Origin: Cohnella candidum
GTDB taxonomy: Bacteria > Bacillota > Bacilli > Paenibacillales > Paenibacillaceae
Reading direction: 5' to 3'
DNA: 64,000 nucleotides
NCBI RefSeq assembly: GCF_003713065.1
Contig: NZ_CP033433.1
Span: 5,171,501-5,235,500 of the forward strand
Under the pieces are notes generated by a model. The model was given only the letters and a program-made list of their open reading frames with translations. It was not told where the DNA came from and did no database searches. Made by a program: the position numbers and the translations under genes. Numbering within the stretch: position 1 is the first letter of the stretch; each line of letters begins with the position of its first letter. Positions 17,492 to 24,732 of this stretch are shown here, piece by piece.

Positions 17492-18798
17492 AAAGGATCG
17501 CGATCCTGGGCACGGGATACGTCGGCTTGGTAAGCGGAGCCTGCCTCGCGGAGCTTGGCCATTCGGTCGTATGCTGCGACACCGACACCTCCAAAATCGC
17601 CTCTTTGCAGGCCGGCGCCCTCCCGTTTTACGAGCCGGGTTTGCCGGAACTGCTGAGCCGGAACGCCGCTAACGGGCGACTAACCTTCACGGCCGACCCA
17701 TCACAGGCGGCGGCTCAAGCGGAGCTGATCTTCATCGCGGTCGGCACGCCGATGGGACCGGGCGGCGATGCCGACGTTTCGTCCGTGCTCGCGGCGGCTT
17801 CGTCGATCGGACAAGCTCTCCGGCCGGACGCCGTCGTAGCTGTTAAAAGCACGGTTCCCGCGGGGACGACGCGTCTCGTGCGCGATACGATCGCGGCGCA
17901 AACAACGCATCCCTTCGAAGCAGCGTGCAACCCCGAATTCTTACGGGAAGGAACCGCCGTTTCGGATTTCACGCGGGCGGAACGGATCGTCATCGGCACC
18001 GCCAGCTCACGCGCCGGAGACGTTTTGGAGGCACTTTACGCTCCGCTTGGAATTCCTATCGTCCGCACCGGATGGGAAACGGCGGAACTGATGAAATACG
18101 CCAGTAACGCTTTTCTCGCCATGAAAATCTCCTTCATCAATAATATGGCCCAGTTGTGCGAAGCCACGGGAGCGGATGTCACTGAGCTCGCATATGGCGT
18201 GGGGCTGGATACCCGAATCGGGACGAAGCATTTTTCGGCGGGGATCGGCTACGGGGGCTCCTGCTTTCCTAAGGATGTACAAGCCCTGCTCCACATGGCG
18301 GAGTCTGCGGGTCACGATTTTGAGCTGTTGAAGCCGGTCATCCGAACAAACCGGATGCAGCCCTTGCGCTTCGCGGAAAAAGTGAAGGCGACGCTCGGCA
18401 GCCTCAAAGGCTTGAAACTGGCCGTGCTCGGCTTGTCCTTCAAGGCCGGAACCGACGATATGCGCTCGGCGCCCTCCATTCCGATTATTCGATTTCTGTT
18501 AAGCGAGGGGGCCGCCGTTCGGGCTTACGATCCGCAAGCGACCCGGAAAGCGAAGCTGGAGCTGGGAGACGGCCCTGTGTACACGGATGACCTGCGCCAA
18601 GCGGTTGAGGGCTCCGATGCCTGCCTAGTGGTCACGGAATGGCCGGAAATCGCGACTTTGGATTTGCCGAGCCTTCGCAGTTGGGTGCGAAGGCCGATCC
18701 TCTTCGACGGCCGGAACCTGTTTTCCCCCGCGGCCATGGACGAAGCCGGGTTCGATTACTACTCCATCGGGCGTCCGCCCGTGCTGGCGGCGCGTTGA
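17488..18798 (+). CDS. ugd: UDP-glucose 6-dehydrogenase
   Basis: This 436-residue nucleotide-sugar dehydrogenase oxidises UDP-glucose to UDP-glucuronate with two NAD. It opens with GTGYVGLVSGACLAELGH, carries the catalytic cysteine in GYGGSCFPKD (Cys259) with the supporting AELMKYASNAFLA lysine/asparagine helix, and ends with the UDP-binding domain (LSFKAGTDDMRSAPS). GTGA overlap with the upstream epimerase gene and AAGGAGG before it show translational coupling. GDP-mannose dehydrogenase is the main alternative, but the epimerase partner favours UDP-glucose. Confidence 0.93.
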   Translation: MKRIAILGTGYVGLVSGACLAELGHSVVCCDTDTSKIASLQAGALPFYEPGLPELLSRNAANGRLTFTADPSQAAAQAELIFIAVGTPMGPGGDADVSSVLAAASSIGQALRPDAVVAVKSTVPAGTTRLVRDTIAAQTTHPFEAACNPEFLREGTAVSDFTRAERIVIGTASSRAGDVLEALYAPLGIPIVRTGWETAELMKYASNAFLAMKISFINNMAQLCEATGADVTELAYGVGLDTRIGTKHFSAGIGYGGSCFPKDVQALLHMAESAGHDFELLKPVIRTNRMQPLRFAEKVKATLGSLKGLKLAVLGLSFKAGTDDMRSAPSIPIIRFLLSEGAAVRAYDPQATRKAKLELGDGPVYTDDLRQAVEGSDACLVVTEWPEIATLDLPSLRSWVRRPILFDGRNLFSPAAMDEAGFDYYSIGRPPVLAAR

Positions 18799-18856
18799 AC
18801 TGGCCGGGCCCCCGTGTTATGTTTAAAAGGATAACAGTCGTACGGGAGCGCTGCGC

Positions 18857-19681
18857 ATGTGGTTGAGTTTGCTTGTATTGTTCATCATCGGAATCGTGGC
18901 GGCCGTGTTCGGCAGTATCGTCGGATTGGGCGGAGGGATCATCACCGTACCGGTGCTCGTCCTGATGGGGCCATCCCTTCTCGGTGAACCGGTGACGACC
19001 CAGACGGCGGTCGGCACTTCGCTTGCGGTGCTCATCTTCACCGCATTGTCCGCCACGTGGACATACCGCCGGCAAGGAAAAGTCGATTTTCGAAGCGGCT
19101 GGTTATTTTTCATCACGAGCGGGCCGGCGGCGATGGTCGGGGCTTTGCTGACCAACTCGATTCCGCAAGGTCCTTTTCAACTCTCGTTCGGCATTTTCAT
19201 GTTCGTCATGTTTGCTCTGATGGTCGCCCGCGAGAGAATGAAACCCCTGAACATCGACTGGAAGATCAAAAGGAAGTTCACGGACGGCGCCGGAAATGTT
19301 TACGAATACGGCTATAACCTGCAGCTTGCCTTGCTGATCGGACTCGGAGTCGGCATGGCGTCCGGACTGTTCGGCATCGGCGGCGGCTCGCTGTTCGTGC
19401 CTCTCATGGTGCTGCTGTTCCGGTTTCCGCCCCACGTCGCCACGGCAACCTCGATGTTCGTTATTATGCTGTCTTCCGTTCTCGGATCGGGCGTTCACGT
19501 CTGGCACGGCAACGTGGATTGGAGGCTGTTCGCGGCGCTGGCGCCCGGCGCCTTGGTCGGCGGACGAGCGGGAGCCGTCATCGCATCCAGGCTCAGCGGC
19601 CGTCAACTGATGTGGATCCTCCGCGTCACGCTGCTGGCAATGGCCGTCTACCTCATCATTAAGGGCATTCGCGAAATGTAA
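18857..19681 (+). CDS. TauE/SafE-family membrane transporter
   Basis: This 274-residue protein has about eight hydrophobic segments and two related halves, each with a glycine-rich stretch (GSIVGLGGGIITVPVL near residue 20 and GMASGLFGIGGGSLFVPL near 170). That is the hallmark of TauE/SafE anion exporters (sulfite, sulfoacetate and similar). A charged cytoplasmic loop (RERMKPLNIDWKIKRKF) joins the halves. The ATG has a GGGAGC site. The transported anion is not known, and metY is too far away to imply a link. Confidence 0.88.
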   Translation: MWLSLLVLFIIGIVAAVFGSIVGLGGGIITVPVLVLMGPSLLGEPVTTQTAVGTSLAVLIFTALSATWTYRRQGKVDFRSGWLFFITSGPAAMVGALLTNSIPQGPFQLSFGIFMFVMFALMVARERMKPLNIDWKIKRKFTDGAGNVYEYGYNLQLALLIGLGVGMASGLFGIGGGSLFVPLMVLLFRFPPHVATATSMFVIMLSSVLGSGVHVWHGNVDWRLFAALAPGALVGGRAGAVIASRLSGRQLMWILRVTLLAMAVYLIIKGIREM

Positions 19682-19693
19682 GAAAAGGCGAAC

Positions 19694-19721
19694 AACCGCG
19701 CAACCGGACTCTGCGGTTTTC
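19694..19721 (+). terminator. Weak terminator after the TauE-family gene
   Basis: AACCGC and GCGGTT pair across a 13-base loop and are followed by TT and CGTATA. The stem is short. Confidence 0.45.
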
Positions 19722-19791
19722 GTATAAGCTAGAGGTAATGCGATTACGAATTCATAGCTGAAAATCATTGAATCGATCTGAGGGATGCCAA

Positions 19792-20634
19792 TTGGACGAG
19801 AACCGCCCGGAGAGCATCGTCGGCGGCAAAAGCTTTACCGCGGTCGCCATCAACTGCGCGGCCAAGGCCGGAGAATGGATCAAAAGCAAAAGCGGCAATT
19901 TCAGCCAGCTCGATACGAAATATTCGCAGCATGATCTGGTAACGGAAGTGGATAAGGGATGCGAGCGGCTGATCCGGAACTTGATCGCAACCCACTTTCC
20001 CCACCACGCCTTCCTGGGCGAAGAGGGCGTCGAGCCGGGCCCCGAAGCTTCCGCGAAAGCGCTGGAACAGGCGTCCGGGGCCGAATACCTGTGGATCGTG
20101 GATCCGATCGACGGAACCACGAACTACGTTCACGGTTTCCCGTTTTACTCGGTGTCCATCGCGCTTGCGCATCGCGGCCAAGTGATCGTGGGCGTCATTT
20201 ACGATCCGGTGCGCGATGAGCTGTTCCTTGCGGAGCGGGGCAAAGGCGCCTACGTACATGGCCGCTTGATGCAGGTGTCCAAGGAAACGTCGCTATCGCA
20301 AAGCCTGGTCGCCACCGGCTTCCCGGCGGACCATCTGCAGGCGCTGCCGGCGAACATGGCGGGCATTCAGGCCATGGCGCCGAAGGTTCGGAATCTGCGC
20401 GTAGCGGGTTCCGCCGCTTTGCAGTTGGCTTATGTAGCCGCGGGGCGGCTCAGCGGCTTCTGGGAAATCGGGCTGAGCGCATGGGATATCGCGGCCGGTT
20501 CGCTGCTCGTGGAGGAATCCGGCGGACGGATTACGGATACGCAAGGCGAACCGTACCATCTCGGGGTCCGCAATGTCGCTGCGAGCAACGGAAAGATTCA
20601 CGAAGAGTTGATCGGAGCGCTCCCTTCCCGCTAA
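19792..20634 (+). CDS. Inositol monophosphatase family phosphatase
   Basis: The start is a TTG at 19792 six bases after GAGGGA, giving 280 residues. The lithium-sensitive phosphatase motifs are complete: HDLVTEVDKGCE, HAFLGEEGVE (metal-binding Glu), WIVDPIDGTTNYVHGF (Asp ligands) and WDIAAGSLLVEESGG. These enzymes hydrolyse inositol 1-phosphate and related sugar phosphates or PAP with Mg2+. The precise substrate cannot be told from sequence. It appears to be monocistronic. Confidence 0.93.
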   Translation: MDENRPESIVGGKSFTAVAINCAAKAGEWIKSKSGNFSQLDTKYSQHDLVTEVDKGCERLIRNLIATHFPHHAFLGEEGVEPGPEASAKALEQASGAEYLWIVDPIDGTTNYVHGFPFYSVSIALAHRGQVIVGVIYDPVRDELFLAERGKGAYVHGRLMQVSKETSLSQSLVATGFPADHLQALPANMAGIQAMAPKVRNLRVAGSAALQLAYVAAGRLSGFWEIGLSAWDIAAGSLLVEESGGRITDTQGEPYHLGVRNVAASNGKIHEELIGALPSR

Positions 20635-20655
20635 AATTCATTGTCGAAAATAAAG

Positions 20656-20699
20656 AGAACACGGCGACCCATGAGAGATTAGGCGCTTGTGTTCTTTTT
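20656..20699 (+). terminator. Possible terminator with a long loop
   Basis: AGAACAC and GTGTTCT pair across about 26 bases and are followed by TTTTTG, between the phosphatase gene and the LacI promoter. Confidence 0.5.
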
Positions 20700-20713
20700 G
20701 TTTGTCGAATGCC

Positions 20714-20742
20714 TTGTTGAGGGTGAGGTCGGTTGGTATAAT
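20714..20742 (+). promoter_or_regulatory. Promoter of the LacI-family regulator
   Basis: TTGTTG (20714-20719), 17 bases, and a perfect TATAAT (20737-20742). Transcription would start near 20749, directly on the operator-like element. Confidence 0.72.
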
Positions 20743-20748
20743 CCGGGT

Positions 20749-20762
20749 TGAAAACGGTTTCC
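20749..20762. promoter_or_regulatory. cre-like / LacI-type operator on the transcription start
   Basis: TGAAAACGGTTTCC matches the cre consensus TGWAANCGNTNWCA at 13 of 14 positions, with the central CG typical of LacI/GalR family sites. It covers the predicted transcription start, so a bound protein would repress. The binder could be CcpA or the regulator encoded directly downstream. Confidence 0.65.
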
Positions 20763-20789
20763 GAATTTAGAACCGAAAGGTGCATCGGC

Positions 20790-21791
20790 TTGAATATTTC
20801 TGACGTCGCCAGGAAGGCGGGAGTCTCGAAGTCCACTGTCTCTAAAGTTATGAACCACTATAAAGGGGTGAGTGAGGAGACCAAGCAGAAGGTGCTTGCC
20901 GCAGTCGAGGGCTCGACCTATACACCGAATGTTTTCGCGAAAAGCCTAACGACCGGAAAATCGAACTTGATCGGCTTGTTCATGTCGGACGACTTGCTGG
21001 AGTCTTTCATTACTCACATCTACTGGAGCGAGGTCGTTTCCGGCATCCGGGAAGCTCTCGTGAAGGAAAAATACCACGTCCTCATGTTCGCCGCCAGCCC
21101 GGACGAAGATTTCCTGAAGCATGCGACCGAATATCGCGTCGACGGCGTCATCATGCTGGGGGATTATCCGCAGCCCGCGATCGTCCAGAGCCTGCTCGAC
21201 AGCGGCGTACCGTGCATCGTTTTCGATCGGAATTTGGCCGGCAGACGGACGGGTTACGTTTCATCGGACGACGAAGGCGGCGCCATCATGGCCGTTCGGC
21301 ACTTGCTCGAAGAGGGGCGAACGAAAATCGCCCACATCTCAGGACCGGGCTGGAGCTACGAGTCCGCCAAACGCCTCGAAACGTACAAACATACTTTGGC
21401 AGAAGCCGGACTTCCGGTCCTGCCTGAATATATCCTTGAAGGTGAATACTCCGTGGACAGCGGCATCGCCGAAGGGCATCGCCTGCTTTCCCTTCAGAAC
21501 CCGCCGGATGCCGTTTTCTGCGCGGCGGATACGATTGCCGCCGGAGTCATTCAAGCGGCTAAAGAACGCCAAGTCAAAGTGCCCGAGCAGCTTATGGTCG
21601 TAGGATACGACGACCTCCCTTTGTGCGAGTATGTAAATCCTACGTTAACTTCGATCCGGCAGGAACGCAGGTGGATGGGGAAAATTGCGGCGGAGGCGGT
21701 TCTGGAGATGATCGCAAATCCGGATTCGGAGCCGGCTGATCATCGAACGCAAGTCACCCTAATACCGAGAGGCTCCACAGGAAAACCGTGA
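20790..21791 (+). CDS. LacI/GalR-family transcriptional regulator
   Basis: The start is a TTG at 20790 preceded by GAAAGGTG; the frame is open from 20748 but that lies in the promoter. The 333-residue protein has a LacI helix-turn-helix (MNISDVARKAGVSKSTVSKV), the hinge helix region (PNVFAKSLTTGKSN) and a periplasmic-binding-like effector domain (VDGVIMLGD, HISGPGW, GYDDLPLCEYVNPTLTSIRQ). The cre-like site on its promoter suggests autoregulation or catabolite control. A sugar isomerase gene lies downstream, and the effector is probably a sugar or sugar phosphate (inferred). Confidence 0.94.
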   Translation: MNISDVARKAGVSKSTVSKVMNHYKGVSEETKQKVLAAVEGSTYTPNVFAKSLTTGKSNLIGLFMSDDLLESFITHIYWSEVVSGIREALVKEKYHVLMFAASPDEDFLKHATEYRVDGVIMLGDYPQPAIVQSLLDSGVPCIVFDRNLAGRRTGYVSSDDEGGAIMAVRHLLEEGRTKIAHISGPGWSYESAKRLETYKHTLAEAGLPVLPEYILEGEYSVDSGIAEGHRLLSLQNPPDAVFCAADTIAAGVIQAAKERQVKVPEQLMVVGYDDLPLCEYVNPTLTSIRQERRWMGKIAAEAVLEMIANPDSEPADHRTQVTLIPRGSTGKP

Positions 21792-21873
21792 GCGAGAAAC
21801 TTCGAAAGGGTAATACTGAAAGGAGAGTGGATGGGCTTTGCACCATCCTGCCAGGATGAGGGGGCGATGAAAA

Positions 21874-22119
21874 ATGGAACGCGAACGCAAGCAAGAAAGC
21901 GAAGCGGAAAGGCTGCTGGCGGAACGGTTGATCGGCGGGGAGACGGAGCATGAAGATCCCGGCAAAGAAGCCGTGAGGAAGCTGCCTCCGCGTTGGGAAA
22001 TCCGCATCCAGACGGAAAGGGATCCGATCGCGGAAGAGACGGAATTATACCGCTCCATGGCCAAGGAAGTCGACGATCGTTACGACCGCAAGCCGGGACA
22101 AGATCCGAATGCCACGTAA
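21874..22119 (+). CDS. Small highly charged protein of unknown function
   Basis: An 81-residue open frame with ATG and a GGGGGCG site ten bases upstream. It is extremely charged (Glu, Arg, Lys, Asp rich), with no hydrophobic segment; the first 30 residues look helical (ERERKQESEAERLLAERL). It sits 82 bases after the LacI gene and 94 bases before a sugar isomerase gene on the same strand. I recognise no family. Coding status is likely but unproven. Confidence 0.55.
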   Translation: MERERKQESEAERLLAERLIGGETEHEDPGKEAVRKLPPRWEIRIQTERDPIAEETELYRSMAKEVDDRYDRKPGQDPNAT

Positions 22120-22213
22120 ACGACTCGCGCGTCCCGCTTGATGATTGAACCCCGTATCCGACGTTTATTAACAATTAATCGAGGAACGGGTCAACATGCA
22201 AGGAGGGAGTGGC

Positions 22214-23065
22214 ATGAATTACTCGCTGAACAGCTGGTCTTTTGAACGATACTTAGGTCCTCTTCGTCTCATTGAATGGGACGATAAGCAAAAACGGCAG
22301 GTCGTGACGACGGAGACGATGCCCGAAGAAACGAGTCTGCTCGGATTGTTGGTGAGAATGGGCTCTAACGCCTATCATTCCTTGGAGCTTGCCTATGTCC
22401 ATCTAAAATCGCGTAACGACCAAACGCTGCGCGATATCCGCCATGTTGCGGAAGTATCCAAGGTGGAGCTGGCCTCGCTGCTTCTCGACTTCGGGGATTT
22501 ATCCAGCGCGGATCCGCAGCGGAGAACCGCCGAGCTGGAGCTGTATCGCAAATGGATCGAATCCGCGGCCCAAGCCGGTTTCAGCCGCGTCCGCATTCCC
22601 GCCGGCGACAGCTCTCCCGATGACCGGGCCGCTTTGATCCGTGCGGCTGCAGGCCTCTCGGAGTTGGCCGTTTACGCGGCGGATGCGGGCATTCGGGTCG
22701 TCACCGAAAACCTTGGCGGCCTGCTGTCCAATTCCGAAAACTGTTTGAGGCTCATCGACTTGTGCCAAGGGAAAGTAGGCTTCACCGCCGACTTTGGTAA
22801 TTTTGACCGCAATAAATATGATCAACTGCAAGAAGTGATTCCCATCGCCGAGACGGTTCATGCCAAAGCCAGGTTGGACGCTCAAGGCCGCATCGACGAA
22901 GTCGATTTCAAAAAGTGCCTCGAGATCTGCCGGGAAGCCGAGTTCAGCGGTCCTTTTTCTCTGACGTATTTAGGTCGCGAAGACCCTTGGGAAAAAATGA
23001 ACGTCATGCGCACGCTCTCCGAAGCTCTCCCCACCATGTCGTCGCCGATGGACACCATAAAATAA
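22214..23065 (+). CDS. Sugar phosphate isomerase/epimerase, TIM-barrel family
   Basis: The ATG at 22214 has AAGGAGGG seven bases upstream; an earlier in-frame ATG at 22196 overlaps that site. The 283-residue protein belongs to the xylose isomerase-like TIM-barrel group (SLNSWSFERYL, VEL/LLLDFGDL, FSRVRIPAGD, VTENLGG, GFTADFGNFD, VHAKARL, LTYLGREDPW). The Glu, Asp and His positions in these motifs are the usual metal ligands. It is only distantly similar to the isomerase at 2720. Its position behind a LacI regulator suggests inducible sugar metabolism; the substrate is unknown. Confidence 0.85.
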   Translation: MNYSLNSWSFERYLGPLRLIEWDDKQKRQVVTTETMPEETSLLGLLVRMGSNAYHSLELAYVHLKSRNDQTLRDIRHVAEVSKVELASLLLDFGDLSSADPQRRTAELELYRKWIESAAQAGFSRVRIPAGDSSPDDRAALIRAAAGLSELAVYAADAGIRVVTENLGGLLSNSENCLRLIDLCQGKVGFTADFGNFDRNKYDQLQEVIPIAETVHAKARLDAQGRIDEVDFKKCLEICREAEFSGPFSLTYLGREDPWEKMNVMRTLSEALPTMSSPMDTIK

Positions 23066-23078
23066 CGGCAGGCGTATT

Positions 23079-23138
23079 CACCCCGTAGCGGACACCAAGC
23101 TCAAAGGAGCGTCCTCTACGGGGTTTCGCCGTTTTTAT
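23079..23138 (+). terminator. Probable terminator after the sugar isomerase gene
   Basis: ACCCCGTAG and CTACGGGGT pair perfectly across a 27-base loop, followed by TTTCGCCGTTTTTA. The T run is interrupted. Confidence 0.5.
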
Positions 23139-23213
23139 CTCTTCTAGGGGCTATTACTGGCGTGAGTGCTTCCTTATCTTTTCGAGGTGCACCCTCCTCT
23201 TTTTCCCCCTAAC

Positions 23214-23236
23214 CGTGGGTATCCCCTCCGCTCAGA
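23214..23236 (+). repeat. Palindromic repeat family, copy A1
   Basis: GTGGGTATCCCCTCCGCTC plus AGA. It belongs to the seven-copy family with core GGGTATCCC or GGGATATCCC and a right end TCGCTCAGA. It is oriented inversely to copy B2 (24648), on the far side of the transposase-derived gene. Confidence 0.7.
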
Positions 23237-23377
23237 ATGCTTGATGGATAAGGCTTCTCGAGTTTTGGAAATCACGTTTTCTTGGCGAGATAAGCTCATA
23301 ATACTCGAATATTTCCAATGTACGGCCCGGAAAGGGCTGATTTTTTACTTTTCAAAGATTTGAATGACTCCCTGTCC

Positions 23378-23401
23378 GACTGGGATATCCCGTTCGATCA
23401 G
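23378..23401 (+). repeat. Palindromic repeat family, copy A2
   Basis: A 24-bp sequence beginning GACTGGGATATCCC and ending TCGATCAG. It is identical over all 24 bp to copy B1 at 24510, so the two make exact direct repeats around the gene at 23451. Confidence 0.8.
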
Positions 23402-23450
23402 GAAAGATAACGAGTTAATAGCGTTCATTATTTAGAGAAAAGTTCAATAA

Positions 23451-24395
23451 TCATACAGCTGCGAAGCCAAAATGGGCTTGTTTTCTAAGATTCGACCGTC
23501 GTCTTGAGGTCGTAGTATTCCTCTTATGGATAAGATCAGGATAAGATATCCGGGGAGTAACCAAGCTCCACTTCAACAATTTATCGAAAAAGACATTTTG
23601 ACGCTCGGGGAAACGAAAACAATACTGATCTAAATACGCTTGGAGATGCTTCTCCCCGACGCCTCCCGAATATACGCCGTTGATCCACGCTCGAGCATGG
23701 TGCAATTGCAGGGTGAACTCAGGGCTCCTGTCCGATCCGTAAAATTCAGGAACGACGACAGGGTGAACTGTTTTGGAATCTACAGACTCCTTCACGAACG
23801 TTCGGATGACGTCGGGGTTGACCCTGTTTCTCTCGATTTCGCATTCCGCGATTTTACGGATCCGCAGATCCGTGAAATTCCCATCTTCGCTGATGGTTGC
23901 GGCGGCTAAGACCGGTTGCCGCCAAATTTTCAGAAATTGAGCCGTCGTCCGATCCACTCTCCTGTAATGGGAAGGCTGGATCCGGACGAGACCGGTCAGA
24001 AGCTCCTTGGTTTCCGCGTTCCCCATCGCATGGCGTATTTTATGGCAAATCAGCCAGGCTGTTTTGTAGGTGACCTCGAGAATTCGCGAAATTTCTTTCG
24101 CGCTATATCCAGACGGAAGCACATGTAAAATCAAGGCATGCATCCACTTCATCAGCGAAGTGCGGCTGCCTTCCATGATGGTTCCGGCGATGACGGTCGT
24201 TTGATGCCGGCATTCGACACACTCAAAAAGCGTCAACCTTCTCGTGCGAATGGAGTAAGCCCGCGAATGCCGGCAAACCGGGCAAACGAAACCGTTTGGC
24301 CATTTAGCCTCGAATAGGGCTTGTTCGCAAGCCTTTTCCGTGTCGAAACGGCGGCAGAACTCATTGTATGCCGGATGGTATTTCGGAGCCAGCAC
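23451..24395 (-). CDS. IS1595-like transposase-derived protein lacking the DDE triad
   Basis: This 314-residue protein starts at GTG with GGGGGA upstream. It has the IS1595-type zinc ribbon (Cys38, Cys41, Cys59, Cys62) and a helix-turn-helix (YSAKEISRILEVTYKTAW, about residues 96-113). The C-terminal family block KHLQAYLDQYCFRF also survives. The catalytic acids expected between them are not there. VRIQPSHY stands where families have V-x-V-D-E-x-Y, VVVPEFYG stands where a T/S-D-G is expected, and the HTN-x-x-E segment looks deleted. No terminal inverted repeats typical of an intact IS were recognised. It has its own strong promoter and a full-length frame, so it may be a domesticated DNA-binding protein. 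Confidence 0.78.
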   Translation of the reverse strand: MLAPKYHPAYNEFCRRFDTEKACEQALFEAKWPNGFVCPVCRHSRAYSIRTRRLTLFECVECRHQTTVIAGTIMEGSRTSLMKWMHALILHVLPSGYSAKEISRILEVTYKTAWLICHKIRHAMGNAETKELLTGLVRIQPSHYRRVDRTTAQFLKIWRQPVLAAATISEDGNFTDLRIRKIAECEIERNRVNPDVIRTFVKESVDSKTVHPVVVPEFYGSDRSPEFTLQLHHARAWINGVYSGGVGEKHLQAYLDQYCFRFPERQNVFFDKLLKWSLVTPRISYPDLIHKRNTTTSRRRSNLRKQAHFGFAAV

Positions 24396-24434
24396 GATAG
24401 TTCCCCCAATCCCACACGAGAAATTGTTACATCC

Positions 24435-24463
24435 ATTTTACCAAACATATGTTCGCTTTTCAA
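24435..24463 (-). promoter_or_regulatory. Sigma-A-type promoter of the transposase-derived gene
   Basis: On the minus strand TTGAAA (24458-24463), 17 bases, and TAAAAT (24435-24440). It ends 40 bases upstream of the GTG start. Confidence 0.75.
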
Positions 24464-24509
24464 TTAAATGATTCTATTATTTTACATCTCGCGAAAATTC
24501 GTTCTGACT

Positions 24510-24533
24510 GACTGGGATATCCCGTTCGATCAG
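24510..24533 (+). repeat. Palindromic repeat family, copy B1
   Basis: Identical over 24 bp to copy A2. The preceding bases TCTGACT match the left end of copy C2 read on its minus strand (CTTCTGACTGACT). Confidence 0.8.
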
Positions 24534-24589
24534 AAAGGGAGACGGAGGCTGGCATGCCAAACAACGGAATTTGGGCAATTTGAACGCAT

Positions 24590-24618
24590 AAAAATCCCTC
24601 TTCCGGAGGGAAGAGGGA
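24590..24618 (-). terminator. Terminator of hemL
   Basis: TCCCTCTTCC and GGAAGAGGGA make a perfect 10-bp stem with a 4-base loop; on the minus strand it is followed by TTTTTATG. Repeat copy B2 lies between hemL and this terminator, inside the 3' UTR. Confidence 0.88.
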
Positions 24619-24647
24619 GGGTGATGGTTGTATATGGTTGTACTTCC

Positions 24648-24673
24648 TCTGAGCGAAGGGGATACCCAAGGTC
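24648..24673 (-). repeat. Palindromic repeat family, copy B2
   Basis: Read on the minus strand it contains GACCTTGGGTATCCCC then TTCGCTCAGA. It is nearly identical to copy C1 at 49544 and inverted relative to copy A1. Confidence 0.75.
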
Positions 24674-24732
24674 AAGGCAAAAATGAGATAGTGGCACGCC
24701 CAAACGGGGACGTTCCTCAGCTTGCACGAAAC

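Larger units (their letters stand above)
23139..23450. other. Gene-free stretch carrying two palindromic repeat copies
   Basis: This AT-richer gap between the sugar isomerase terminator and the transposase-derived gene has no credible coding frame; a 65-codon frame from 23166 lacks a ribosome binding site. It holds repeat copies at 23214-23236 and 23378-23401. A short GC stem near 23323 followed by TTTTTT could weakly terminate plus-strand transcription. Confidence 0.6.
24396..24732. other. Gene-free stretch with promoter, terminator and two repeat copies
   Basis: Between the transposase-derived gene and hemL (both minus strand). It holds the promoter of the former (24435-24463), repeat copies B1 and B2, and the hemL terminator (24590-24618). 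I see nothing that looks coding. Confidence 0.65.

Noticed and set aside
23166..23363. A 65-codon frame before the transposase-derived gene
   Set aside because: No ribosome binding site, it crosses palindromic copy A1, and the composition is not coding-like.
23372..24540. An intact, currently mobile insertion sequence bounded by the 24-bp direct repeats
   Set aside because: The repeats are direct and palindromic instead of terminal inverted repeats, related copies occur elsewhere without the gene, and the transposase catalytic residues are not visible.
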